In this document: positions 15,431 to 23,378 of the stretch, one piece after another
Position numbering within the stretch: position 1 is the stretch's first letter
How the letters are laid out: every line of letters begins with the position of its first letter
NCBI GenBank assembly: GCA_002369315.1
Contig: DFDW01000001.1
Location: forward strand, 83,387 to 147,386
DNA from: Ruminococcaceae bacterium UBA3818
Lineage (GTDB): Bacteria > Bacillota > Clostridia > Oscillospirales > Ruminococcaceae
Length of the DNA: 64,000 nucleotides
Direction of reading: 5' to 3'
Program-made: the position numbers and the translations under genes
Notes under the pieces: model-generated
What the model saw: the letters and a program-made list of their open reading frames with translations, nothing else
Database searches by the model: none
Told to the model about the DNA's origin: nothing

Positions 15431-16663
15431 CTATTGAGCGGCGGAGGCTTCTTTTGTTTTTTGGGAAAAAGCAACCGGCAAAAACACCAGTATCGACAGG
15501 ATCGCCACCCCCATCGCTGACGCGGACAAAGGAATGAGGCCCCAGGAATCCAGAATCAGACCCGCTGTATAGTTGCCGATAATCCCACCCAAAGCCGAAG
15601 TCATCGCCGTTCCAAAAGCAATTGCCGTTACGTTCAGCTGTTTTGGGGTATTGCGGCAGATATATTCTACAAAGATATACACATAAGCGCCATAGCTGAT
15701 TCCCTCTGCCACTCGTCCGGCGACAAGAAGCGGCATAGAAGAGGCGATCAGGAAAAAGAAATCTTTCAGCACGACGCCAAAAAGGGCAAACAGATGCAGT
15801 CCGCCCAATGGATACCGGCGCATGATCCGTCCCATTAACATCATGGAAGGAAACTCCATCACAGCGGAAACAAACATCAGCATCCCCAATTCGCCGCTGC
15901 CGCCTCCGACGTTGAACACGTAGTTGCTGATAAAGCACCCGGTGGACTTATTGGCAATGTTGTATAAAAGGCAGCTGAGTACGAAAAAAACATAAGGTTT
16001 ATTCCGCAGCAGAATTTTAGTGGCCTCCAGCCCGGAAATTCTCTGGACTTCCTCCTGACCCTGGGTCGCTTTCCGCTGCTTGTTGCGGCAGGGTGTTTCC
16101 TCCAAAAGTCCAACGCACACAAGCATCAGCACGGCAAACAAAAGGAAACTTGACGCAACAATTCCGTCTCCCAGCATCGCAATCATATTACCGAATGCCA
16201 GCGCCGTCAGAGCATACAACACCGAACCGGCGCTGCGGGTCAAGGGATACTGAACCTGCGGGTCTTTCTCATGCAGCGCCATGGTCCAGGAATCGATCAA
16301 CGAGGCCGATGGATAAAACAAAATCGCCTGCAGGACGATCGCCGCATAACATAAAATAGGGTTGGCAAACGACGCTTGCAGCAAAAACGCCATCGGAATT
16401 GCCATTGCTGTCGTTAAAAGCAGAAATTTTTTGCAGGTAATAAACGAGTCAATGAAATAGCCAATCAACGGCTGAGTCACCAAAGTTGCCACCGCAATCA
16501 ACACTTGTGCCTGCGCGCATTGTACATTGCTGTAACCGTGGTTTTGCAAATATAAAACGATAAAGCCAAAATAGGTACAATAAGCACACCAGTAAAAGCC
16601 CTGAATGCCCATCAAAAGAAGATTTTTGCGACCCAAAGCTTGGAACACCCTGCGCATACGCAT
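15431..16663 (-). CDS. MFS transporter
   Basis: 410 residues, twelve predicted membrane helices in two halves separated by a charged loop near residues 195-215 (CRNKQRKATQGQEEVQR). AAAGGAG precedes the ATG. The first half has the pattern of LacY/nucleoside-symporter-like MFS members (MGIQGFYWCAYCTYFGFIVLYL split as YWCAYCTYFGF; ATLVTQPLIGYFIDSF). The substrate is not predictable. A terminator lies ahead of the next minus-strand gene, so it is monocistronic. Confidence 0.88.
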   Translation of the reverse strand: MRMRRVFQALGRKNLLLMGIQGFYWCAYCTYFGFIVLYLQNHGYSNVQCAQAQVLIAVATLVTQPLIGYFIDSFITCKKFLLLTTAMAIPMAFLLQASFANPILCYAAIVLQAILFYPSASLIDSWTMALHEKDPQVQYPLTRSAGSVLYALTALAFGNMIAMLGDGIVASSFLLFAVLMLVCVGLLEETPCRNKQRKATQGQEEVQRISGLEATKILLRNKPYVFFVLSCLLYNIANKSTGCFISNYVFNVGGGSGELGMLMFVSAVMEFPSMMLMGRIMRRYPLGGLHLFALFGVVLKDFFFLIASSMPLLVAGRVAEGISYGAYVYIFVEYICRNTPKQLNVTAIAFGTAMTSALGGIIGNYTAGLILDSWGLIPLSASAMGVAILSILVFLPVAFSQKTKEASAAQ

Positions 16664-16803
16664 TTTCTCCTTTCACCGACAAATTTGGATTGATAACAGG
16701 ATACCACATTTCTTTCAGCCCGTAAAGGAAAAAGCGCCGCTTTTTTCAGGCAGAAATTTTCCAAATCAAAAGCCTCTTGGTTTCTCCGTTTGGGAGCTAT
16801 CGT

Positions 16804-16846
16804 AAAAGGCTTCCCGCCTGTTTTCCGAGCGGGAAGCCTTTTAGAA
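16804..16846. terminator. Intrinsic terminator
   Basis: 14-bp stem AAAAGGCTTCCCGC / GCGGGAAGCCTTTT; on the minus strand it closes the pcp-GGCT transcript, ending 13 bases after the stop at 16859. Confidence 0.9.
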
Positions 16847-16858
16847 AATCATATGAGA

Positions 16859-17296
16859 TTATTTCTTTTCTTCCATAAAGGTGCGCCAACTGCCATGCTC
16901 CAGTTCGATCACCGGATTGTCCGGCGTTCCCAGATCGTCGGGTACGTAATAGTAAACATACGCCTCCTCTGTCTCTCCGCTTTCCAGGTTCTCGACCGGC
17001 AAAAGCAAGCGTGCATATTCGTTGCGCGGATCTTCCGGGCCATGATAGCCTTCGATGTCATCCATGATGTCAATCACGGCCGCAAAGTCTTTCAGTTCGA
17101 CCAGTTCGCCGTAGACCCAGCCATCTCCCTGTTTCATCGCAGGGTAACCCCGGTTGACCATATGGAAAACTTTTCCTCGGGTCCGTGCGGGAACCATTGA
17201 CGCCTCCTGCCCAACCAGCGCTTTATCGTAGTTGTAAAAGCCTTTCATCAATGTTCCGTATACGAACATTTTTCTGGGAGATTTCGGTTCTATCAT
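16859..17296 (-). CDS. Gamma-glutamylcyclotransferase-family protein
   Basis: 145 residues of the GGCT/AIG2 fold. The substrate-binding loop is FVYGTLMKGF (about residues 11-20) and the catalytic glutamate is in DIMDDIEGYHGPEDPR. Members release 5-oxoproline from gamma-glutamyl compounds. The gene overlaps pcp by one base (TGATG), and pcp also produces or releases pyroglutamate, so the pair looks like a dedicated pyroglutamate unit. The exact substrate is not proven; some GGCT proteins act on other gamma-glutamylamines. Confidence 0.85.
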   Translation of the reverse strand: MIEPKSPRKMFVYGTLMKGFYNYDKALVGQEASMVPARTRGKVFHMVNRGYPAMKQGDGWVYGELVELKDFAAVIDIMDDIEGYHGPEDPRNEYARLLLPVENLESGETEEAYVYYYVPDDLGTPDNPVIELEHGSWRTFMEEKK

Positions 17297-17937
17297 CAGT
17301 GAATTTCGCCTCCTACGGCTTGGATATCTTTTTCATTTTTCACGATGGCCTCCACCGCAGCTTCCAGCGCTTCGGTGATATCCGCCAACGCCATCGACGG
17401 CATATTGGGCTTCGTCACAACCTGATTGGTGATAAAAGGTACATGGATGAATCCGCCGCGCACCCCCGGGAACTCCTTGTCGATATAGTACAGCACACCA
17501 TACATTACGTGGTTGCACACGAAAGTCCCCGCCGAGTTGGACAGCGAAGCCGGCAATCCTTTTGCCTTAATCGCTTCCACCATTGCCTTTACCGGAAGGC
17601 TGGAAAAATACGCCGGCGCGCCGTCGGCGAAGACCGGCACATCGACCGGCTGATTGCCCTCATTGTCTTTGATGCGCGCGTCATCCACATTGATAGCTAC
17701 CCGCTCGGGGGTTACGCCGAAACGTCCGCCTGCCTGGCCGATACTCAAAACCACATCCGGTTTCTCCGCTTTCATGGTCTCATGGATTTTTTCTACCGAT
17801 TTGTGAAAAACAGTCGGGATTTCCAGTTTTACAATTTTAGCACCTGCAATTTCGTCCTTCATCAGCTTGACCGCTTCCAAAGCAGGATTAACCGATTCTC
17901 CTCCGAACGGGTCAAAGCCAGTAATCAAAATTTTCAT
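17296..17937 (-). CDS. pcp: Pyroglutamyl-peptidase I
   Basis: 213 residues from the ATG at 17937, preceded by AAAGGAG. Cysteine peptidase of family C15 that removes N-terminal pyroglutamate from peptides. The start [15 protein letters not shown] is diagnostic, and the triad is visible: E78 in [12 protein letters not shown]141 in [13 protein letters not shown] and H165 in GGFIHVPF. Cytoplasmic, so its peptide substrates must be imported; the DUF979 and DUF969 membrane proteins upstream are good candidates for that, as the same gene set occurs in streptococci and staphylococci. Confidence 0.97.
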   Translation of the reverse strand: MKILITGFDPFGGESVNPALEAVKLMKDEIAGAKIVKLEIPTVFHKSVEKIHETMKAEKPDVVLSIGQAGGRFGVTPERVAINVDDARIKDNEGNQPVDVPVFADGAPAYFSSLPVKAMVEAIKAKGLPASLSNSAGTFVCNHVMYGVLYYIDKEFPGVRGGFIHVPFITNQVVTKPNMPSMALADITEALEAAVEAIVKNEKDIQAVGGEIH

Positions 17938-17971
17938 AACTTCTCCTTTCAAATCAAAATGAGATTATAAC

Positions 17972-18000
17972 ACCGCACGGCCCTGAAAGGACCGTGCGGT
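17972..18000 (-). other. Intercistronic hairpin between DUF979 and pcp
   Basis: 9-bp perfect GC-rich stem ACCGCACGG / CCGTGCGGT, 11-base loop. On the minus strand it is followed by GTTATAATCTC rather than a T-run, so it may be an RNA processing or stability element, or mark the start of a separate pcp transcript using that TATAAT. Confidence 0.5.
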
Positions 18001-18067
18001 ATTTGTCTTATTCCAAACAGATATCTCTGTAGCTGTTTTCAAGCTGCCTTTTTGTTAAAACGCAACA

Positions 18068-19009
18068 TTAAAACGCCAGGAAGTACATCAGGAAAATATG
18101 GATGATCAGCATGACAACAGCAGTGGGAGCCTGTGCCTTGATGACCGCATATTTGCTCTTGGTTTCCAACAGAGCCGCGGGCATAATGTTGAAGTTCGCA
18201 GCCATGGGGGTCAACAGCGTTCCGCAGTAACCAGCGGTCAGGCCCATTGCGCCGACCACGACAGGATCTGCTCCCTGCATGATCAGGAACGGGATGCCGA
18301 TACCTACAGTGATTACCGAGAAAGCAGCGAAACCGTTGCCCATGATGATGGTGAACAGCGCCATGCCGATGCAGTATACCGCTACCGCGATGAAACGGCT
18401 GCCTTCCGGAATGATGCTGGCTACGCCCTTGGAAATAACATCGCCAACGCCGCAGGCGGTGAACAAAACGCCCAGCGCTGCCAGAAGCTGCGGCAGGAAC
18501 GCCACGGAACCCATGTTATCCAACAGACGGTTACCCTCTGTTACGATGCTCTTAGCCGGTGCTTTGGTGATGGCGAATACTGCGATAGCGCCAAAGATAG
18601 CCGATACACCAATCGCGTTGTTGCCGGATACCAGTCCCAGCGCAGCGGCGATAACGGATACCAAAGCAAGCATTAAAGCCGGGATAAAGATCTTATAACC
18701 AATGCGGTCCGCATTGGCGCGGGTTTCTTCTTTGCTCGGAACGTCGTTTTTGGTCTGTACCACGCCGCCGATTGCGGTGAGAACCGCGCTGACAACGATC
18801 AGAACGCCGACGATCCAAGACGGGATATATTTTCCGACGATAAAGCATACGCCCATGATGACCCAGAACAGACCGGTGGTCACATGTTTGGCGGTGGTAG
18901 TGTCACGAAACGCCTTCACACCGTTGGCGATAAATACCAAACCGATAATGGCGAAGAAAACCTCAGCCAAAATAGGATTGTAAATGCTGGTGATTTCACT
19001 TGGAATCAT
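18068..19009 (-). CDS. DUF979 family membrane protein
   Basis: 313 residues with about nine to ten membrane helices; AAGGAGG precedes the ATG. Starts ITSIYNPILAEVFFAIIGLVFI (read as YNPILAEVFFAIIGLVFIAN) and ends with GADPVVVGAMGLTAGYCGTLLTPMAANFN (read as AGYCGTLLTPMAANFN), a glycine-rich loop reminiscent of ion-coupled transporters. Together with DUF969 it probably forms a two-part permease. Its constant partner pcp suggests transport of pyroglutamyl peptides or 5-oxoproline. The function is inferred from context only. Confidence 0.9.
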   Translation of the reverse strand: MIPSEITSIYNPILAEVFFAIIGLVFIANGVKAFRDTTTAKHVTTGLFWVIMGVCFIVGKYIPSWIVGVLIVVSAVLTAIGGVVQTKNDVPSKEETRANADRIGYKIFIPALMLALVSVIAAALGLVSGNNAIGVSAIFGAIAVFAITKAPAKSIVTEGNRLLDNMGSVAFLPQLLAALGVLFTACGVGDVISKGVASIIPEGSRFIAVAVYCIGMALFTIIMGNGFAAFSVITVGIGIPFLIMQGADPVVVGAMGLTAGYCGTLLTPMAANFNIMPAALLETKSKYAVIKAQAPTAVVMLIIHIFLMYFLAF

Positions 19010-19040
19010 ACTAAATACGCCTCCTTACAGTATCCTGCTC

Positions 19041-19742
19041 TTATTTGGTGGCAGAAGACTTCTTCGCATATCTGGCGACCAGTTTGCGGTCCACAAAGAA
19101 GTTCATCACGATACCAACGACCATAATAACGATTGCGATCGGCCAAGAAGCCATTGCGATCTGCAGCGCATCGACTTCATAACCCTGAGCGACCAAAGTA
19201 GATACGATCAGCAGGGTACCGGAAGCGCCCATAAAGCAGTTCTGGCCAAAGAAGTTACCGTAGTTCTCCGTCGCTGCGGAAGCACCTTTGATTTCGTCTT
19301 CGCCCTTTTCGTCGATCTCGCCGAATTTAACATAAGCAGCACCTTCCGCCATCGGCAGGATGATGGGACGGATAAACTGAACATGACCGCCCAGGCGCAG
19401 AGAAAATGCGGCGGAAAGAGTACGGATGATCAGCCATACAGAAAGCAGGCCGCCGGTGGTGAGTTTGCTGAGTTTTTTGATGAAGTCCGTTGCTTTGTCT
19501 TTCAGTCCGTACCGCTCACAGATACCGATAATACCAACAGTCAAAGCAAACAGCGTTGCGGTACGCTGAGAAACAAACGAAGACCCAAGAGTTTCAAAAA
19601 TTCCCATAAAAGTCATCGTTCCGTTCATCATTGCTACCAAACCTGTAATGATGCCCGCTGCAACAACCGTTGCAATCGTGTCCCATTTGAGGATAAATCC
19701 TACCACAACAAACAGAACACCGACGAGTTTAAATAGTTCCAT
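19041..19742 (-). CDS. DUF969 family membrane protein
   Basis: 233 residues from the ATG at 19742 with AGGAGG upstream; longer in-frame starts lie in the promoter. About six membrane helices; MELFKLVGVLFVVVGFILKW at the start and LRLGGHVQFIRPIILPMAEGAA in the middle (conserved GGHVQFIRP) are typical. The layout resembles one half of a CitM/DcuC-like permease, with DUF979 as the second half. First gene of the DUF969-DUF979-pcp-GGCT cluster; own promoter at 19804-19832. Confidence 0.9.
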   Translation of the reverse strand: MELFKLVGVLFVVVGFILKWDTIATVVAAGIITGLVAMMNGTMTFMGIFETLGSSFVSQRTATLFALTVGIIGICERYGLKDKATDFIKKLSKLTTGGLLSVWLIIRTLSAAFSLRLGGHVQFIRPIILPMAEGAAYVKFGEIDEKGEDEIKGASAATENYGNFFGQNCFMGASGTLLIVSTLVAQGYEVDALQIAMASWPIAIVIMVVGIVMNFFVDRKLVARYAKKSSATK

Positions 19743-19762
19743 ACAGTTTCCTCCTTTTATGT

Positions 19763-19787
19763 ACGCAAACCTCAAAATTCTTTGCGT
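19763..19787. promoter_or_regulatory. Inverted repeat in the DUF969 leader
   Basis: ACGCAAA-N11-TTTGCGT, 7-bp perfect arms, between the promoter and the ribosome site. It is either an operator just downstream of the transcription start or an RNA hairpin in the leader. Confidence 0.4.
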
Positions 19788-19803
19788 GCTGAACTGTAAG
19801 TTC

Positions 19804-19832
19804 ATAGTAACAGAAAATATACTAAAATTCAA
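19804..19832 (-). promoter_or_regulatory. Promoter of the DUF969-DUF979(-pcp) cluster
   Basis: On the minus strand: TTGAAT, 17-base spacer, TACTAT, in AT-rich DNA; leader about 55 bases. Confidence 0.65.
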
Positions 19833-19976
19833 TATATTTGTTAATATTTTTTATTGAAATTATTTATAAACTTCATAAAATATACGATAACCGGTTTAAA
19901 AAATGACGATTTTTCTTCATTTGCATCCATGGGTCAACGGGGATATAATAAGGCAAAAAGGGAAAGGGATGATAAC

Positions 19977-20609
19977 ATGCAGCTTATTTTTCCGATTTTG
20001 CCGGAGCTGCTCCTGCCCGGGGATTTCGCGCAATTTTGGGGTCCCGATGCAGAGGAAATCCGCGGATCGCAATTTTCCGGGCAAAAGATGCAGGCGCTGG
20101 AATTGCGGGGATGCGACGTGGACCAATGCGTCTTTTCCAACTGCCGGTTTATCCAATGCCGCCTGGAAAGCTGCCGGTTTTGTGATGTGATATTCGATTC
20201 CTGCGACCTTTCCAATCTGCAGCTGCCGAATTGCTCGTTCCGCCGGACGGTATTCAAAAACTGCAAATTATCCGGCTCGATCTTTTCCGAAGCGGCGTTC
20301 CGTGACACTGCTTTTCAGCACGTCGTAGCACCTTATACCAATTTTTTGAACAGCAAATGGAAAAACTGTCTGCTGCAGCACAGCGATTTTTCCGAAGCTT
20401 TTTTTGCCGAAGCGGTCTTTTCCTCCCTGTCGCTGGAAGAAACCCGGCTGACAAGGTCCGATTTTTCCCGCGCCAAGCTTGATAAAGCGGATTATCGCTC
20501 CTGCGATATCCGGGATGTCCGCTGGGAGCTCTCTCAGCTGCGGGGCTGTGTGATTTCCTATGAACAGGCAGCGGATCTTGCGCGTGCCGCCGGGATTTCG
20601 GTCCAATAA
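19977..20609 (+). CDS. Pentapeptide-repeat protein
   Basis: 210 residues from the ATG at 19977, chosen for the AAAGGGAT site. Residues 35-185 contain repeats of the form A(D/N)(L/F)XX: QCVFSNCRFIQCRLESCRF, NLQLPNCSFRRTVFKNCKL, TRSDFSRAKLDKADYRSCD. These fold as a right-handed beta-helix. The ending LRGCVISYEQAADLARAAGI parallels Qnr-like proteins that protect DNA gyrase, which end with a similar V-S-x-x-Q-A-x-x-L-A segment. Quinolone protection is possible but unproven. No signal peptide. Confidence 0.88.
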   Translation: MQLIFPILPELLLPGDFAQFWGPDAEEIRGSQFSGQKMQALELRGCDVDQCVFSNCRFIQCRLESCRFCDVIFDSCDLSNLQLPNCSFRRTVFKNCKLSGSIFSEAAFRDTAFQHVVAPYTNFLNSKWKNCLLQHSDFSEAFFAEAVFSSLSLEETRLTRSDFSRAKLDKADYRSCDIRDVRWELSQLRGCVISYEQAADLARAAGISVQ

Positions 20610-20655
20610 AAAGCCGCCCCGCGCAAAAAGCACAGAGCGGCGCCAAAAATCCCGG

Positions 20656-21288
20656 TTAATACCCCAGCGTTTCGCCTACAATGATCACCTTTACCCGGCC
20701 CGGTGTGCGCTGCATTCCCATCCGGACATAATCGCAGCAGATCCGCCCGTCCGACCGGCAATGCACACACTCTCCTACCGTAGCGCAGGGCGCCGGTAGG
20801 CCCAGGCGAACCGCGTTAGCCGGCGCCGCGACTTTTTCGACCCTCCTCACTGCCTCTTCCCCGTCGGCGACGATCTTGTTGTATCCGGCCACCACAATCA
20901 CCTGCTTGGGGCCAAACAGCATTGCCGCGACCCGGTTGCCGTTGCCGTCCACATTATAAAGCTCCCCCTCTTCGGTCAGCGCGTTGGTGCTGGTAAAATA
21001 GGTGTCGGCAAAGAAAGCTTCCCGCATCACCCGCTGAACATCCGCGTTTTTCGCGTATCGGTCCAGATGGTGATATTTCCCGCTGTTTAAATGATCGATA
21101 ACGCCTGCCTCAAATAATGTCATGGAACCGCCTGCCGCCACGGTTTCTCCCGGCCGGCACAGTTGATCCACAAGGGACACCACTTCCGCTTTGGTCGGAG
21201 CGTAATATGCTTCCATCCGGTTCTTTTTCAGGTTTTCGATGGTTTTTTCTATTCGCTTGTCCATAATTTTCCGCAAATTCTGATCCAT
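20656..21288 (-). CDS. LUD-domain (LutC-like) protein
   Basis: 210 residues from the ATG at 21288, preceded by GGAGGG; the in-frame extension upstream is leader. The LUD (DUF162) domain covers nearly the whole chain: MEAYYAPTKAEVVSLVDQL, the glycine loop VAAGGSMTLFEAGVIDHL (residues about 47-64) and ADTYFTSTNALTEEGELYNVDG (core STNALTEEGELYNVDG). Homologues act in lactate utilisation (LutABC), but no lutA or lutB is here, so the role is open. Four cysteines near the C-terminus (CATVGECVHCRSDGRICC) could bind a metal cluster. Confidence 0.85.
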   Translation of the reverse strand: MDQNLRKIMDKRIEKTIENLKKNRMEAYYAPTKAEVVSLVDQLCRPGETVAAGGSMTLFEAGVIDHLNSGKYHHLDRYAKNADVQRVMREAFFADTYFTSTNALTEEGELYNVDGNGNRVAAMLFGPKQVIVVAGYNKIVADGEEAVRRVEKVAAPANAVRLGLPAPCATVGECVHCRSDGRICCDYVRMGMQRTPGRVKVIIVGETLGY

Positions 21289-21623
21289 TGCTTTTCCCTC
21301 CGCAGTCATCTCGTCAGACCTGTTATGGTCAGGCCCACTTGCCTTGCCGGTGCGTTTGACGTTTTGGATGTCCAATGGCACGGCCGACATTCCGGCCACG
21401 CCCCTCAGCCGTCCAAAGTTCCTCAAAAGCCCTTGGCTCTCGCTGCTTTTATTATAGCACACCCGTCCGGGGAAAAGAGGGAATTTTGCGTGGATTACCT
21501 GTAAAAATCTTTTGTCCCTCGGTAGCTTTATCTTTCTTTTTTGCAATTTTTTATTATAATAAAAATATCTTTTCTTGTTTTACATCGGCTTCTTTGCTGT
21601 TCCGATAAAAAAGGAGGGTTTTT
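21289..21623. other. Divergent intergenic region, no gene seen
   Basis: Holds leader sequence for the LUD gene (minus TATAAT at 21451-21456, implying a leader of about 155 bases with no stop in the gene frame) and a plus-strand TATAAT at 21555-21560 before the MBL gene. No T-box, riboswitch consensus or tRNA was recognised. Confidence 0.5.
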
Positions 21624-22256
21624 ATGAATTCGGAAATCACCATTACCTGGCATGGTCATTCCTGTTTTTCCCTGGCCGCCGGCGGATACACCCTTGTTCT
21701 GGATCCTTATGACAACAGTCTGGATGGGTATGCTCCGCTGCAGTTAAGCGCCAATGAGGTCCTTTGCAGCCACGGGCATCATGATCACGCATGGCTGCCC
21801 GCCGTTTCCCTGCAGGATACAACTGCCGCCTCACCCTTTCAGGTCCGTATTGTCCGCACCTGGCACGACGACTGCCATGGGAGCAAGCGGGGAGAAAATC
21901 TGATCCACGTCATCCGCGCTTTCGGCAAAACACTGGTCCATTGCGGCGATCTGGGGCATCTTCTGACCAAAGAGCAAATCGGGCAAATCGGGGCCTGCGA
22001 TGTCCTGATGGTACCGATTGGCGGATTTTACACCATCGACGCTGCGCAGGCTCGCCATGTCGCGGAACAGCTTTCGGCCAATGTCGTGATCCCTATGCAC
22101 TATCGTTTTGGCGAATACGGGATTCCCGTCATCGGCGAAGTGGAGGATTTTCTTTCCCTCGCGGATAGCTACCCTGTCTGCCGCTATCCGGACAACCGTT
22201 TGCCGGTCGGGCCTTCGCTTTCCAAACAAATTGCCGTTTTAACCTATCAAAAATAA
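21624..22256 (+). CDS. MBL-fold metal-dependent hydrolase (UlaG-like)
   Basis: 210 residues, AGGAGG before the ATG. Metallo-beta-lactamase fold: ITWHGHSCF at the start, the zinc motif SHGHHDHAW (about 51-59), HCGDLGH (about 110-116) and VVIPMHYRFG (about 152-161). The short UlaG/UPF0173-like architecture includes no extra domain. The substrate is unknown, commonly a phospho-sugar lactone or nucleotide-type ester. It lies 12 bases before the homocysteine methyltransferase gene, so the two are likely co-transcribed. Confidence 0.9.
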   Translation: MNSEITITWHGHSCFSLAAGGYTLVLDPYDNSLDGYAPLQLSANEVLCSHGHHDHAWLPAVSLQDTTAASPFQVRIVRTWHDDCHGSKRGENLIHVIRAFGKTLVHCGDLGHLLTKEQIGQIGACDVLMVPIGGFYTIDAAQARHVAEQLSANVVIPMHYRFGEYGIPVIGEVEDFLSLADSYPVCRYPDNRLPVGPSLSKQIAVLTYQK

Positions 22257-22268
22257 AAGGAGTTTTTT

Positions 22269-23210
22269 ATGAATCGGATCGAACAGTTTTTGCAGGACCA
22301 CAAAGTGCTCATTCTCGATGGTGCCATGGCTACCGAGCTGGAAAGAAAAGGGCTGGATCTCAACGATGCACTCTGGTCGGCCAAGGTGCTGGCGGAACGG
22401 CCGGAAATCATTGAGCAGGTCCATTACGAGTATTTCAAAGCCGGTGCGGACTGCGCCATGACCGCCAGCTATCAGGCTACCATCGATGGATTTGTCAAAA
22501 AAGGCTACTCCCTTGCCCAGGCGGAAAAATTCATCATCGATTCGGTGACCATCGCCGCCAAGGCCCGGGACCGGTTCTGGCAGGATCCTGAAAACCGGAA
22601 AGGCCGGCCCTATCCGCTGATTGTCGCGGCGGTTGGCCCTTACGGCGCGTATCTGGCCGACGGCAGCGAATACCGGGGCGACTACACTATTTCCGAGCCG
22701 GATCTGATGGATTTCCACCGGCGCCGCATGCAGCTTCTGCTGGAAGCAGGAGCCGATGTCCTCGCCTGCGAAACGATTCCCTGCCTGTTCGAGGCGCAAG
22801 CCATGGCAAAGGTTGTCGGCGAATTTGAAAACGCCCTGTGTTGGACCAGCTTCAGCTGCAATAGCGAAACCACCATCTGCGACGGCACTTCCCTCTCCGT
22901 CTGCGCCGCCGCGATGGACGTGTTTCCCCAGGTAGCAGCCATTGGCATCAACTGCACGCCGCCGCATCTCCTGCCTTCCCTGATTCGGGAAATTCGCTCT
23001 GCTTCTCAAAAGCCGGTCGCTGTATACCCCAACTCTGGCGAAATATACGATCCGGTTTCCAAAACCTGGAAAGGCACTTCGGAAGAAGGGGGATTTGCCC
23101 TCGCCTCCAAAGCCTGGTATGAAGCCGGCGCGCGGCTGATCGGCGGATGCTGCCGCACCACCCCGTCTGATATTGCCCAGGTCTACGGCTGGGTGAAAGA
23201 TCTGCGGTAA
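22269..23210 (+). CDS. mmuM: Homocysteine S-methyltransferase
   Basis: 313 residues, AAAAGGAG upstream. Transfers a methyl group to homocysteine to make methionine, typically from S-methylmethionine or SAM. TIM barrel starting ILDGAMATELERKG, MTASYQAT (about 65), and the zinc-binding cysteines in IGINCTPP and LIGGCCRTTPSDI (the GGCC motif). Length is that of the stand-alone MmuM/BHMT-like class, lacking the cobalamin domains of MetH. Partner of the MBL hydrolase gene upstream. Confidence 0.93.
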   Translation: MNRIEQFLQDHKVLILDGAMATELERKGLDLNDALWSAKVLAERPEIIEQVHYEYFKAGADCAMTASYQATIDGFVKKGYSLAQAEKFIIDSVTIAAKARDRFWQDPENRKGRPYPLIVAAVGPYGAYLADGSEYRGDYTISEPDLMDFHRRRMQLLLEAGADVLACETIPCLFEAQAMAKVVGEFENALCWTSFSCNSETTICDGTSLSVCAAAMDVFPQVAAIGINCTPPHLLPSLIREIRSASQKPVAVYPNSGEIYDPVSKTWKGTSEEGGFALASKAWYEAGARLIGGCCRTTPSDIAQVYGWVKDLR

Positions 23211-23378
23211 TGTTCACCTGCTTTTCACCGAAAGCGGCAAAAGTTTACCGATCATTCATCTTTTCCGGTTGTTCCCTGTTTTGCCCTTGTGGTAGAATAT
23301 AACCGTTTGATTTCGGCTGCTGTCCGCCGCAAGGGCAGGAAAGGCTGCGGGCTCTCCCACAGTCCATAGGAGTTTCTC

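Noticed and set aside
21289..21450. T-box or other riboswitch before the LUD gene
   Set aside because: No T-box core or other conserved box was found in the leader.
22239..23009. 256-codon minus-strand frame
   Set aside because: Antisense to the well-supported homocysteine methyltransferase gene, with no ribosome site and no domain sense.
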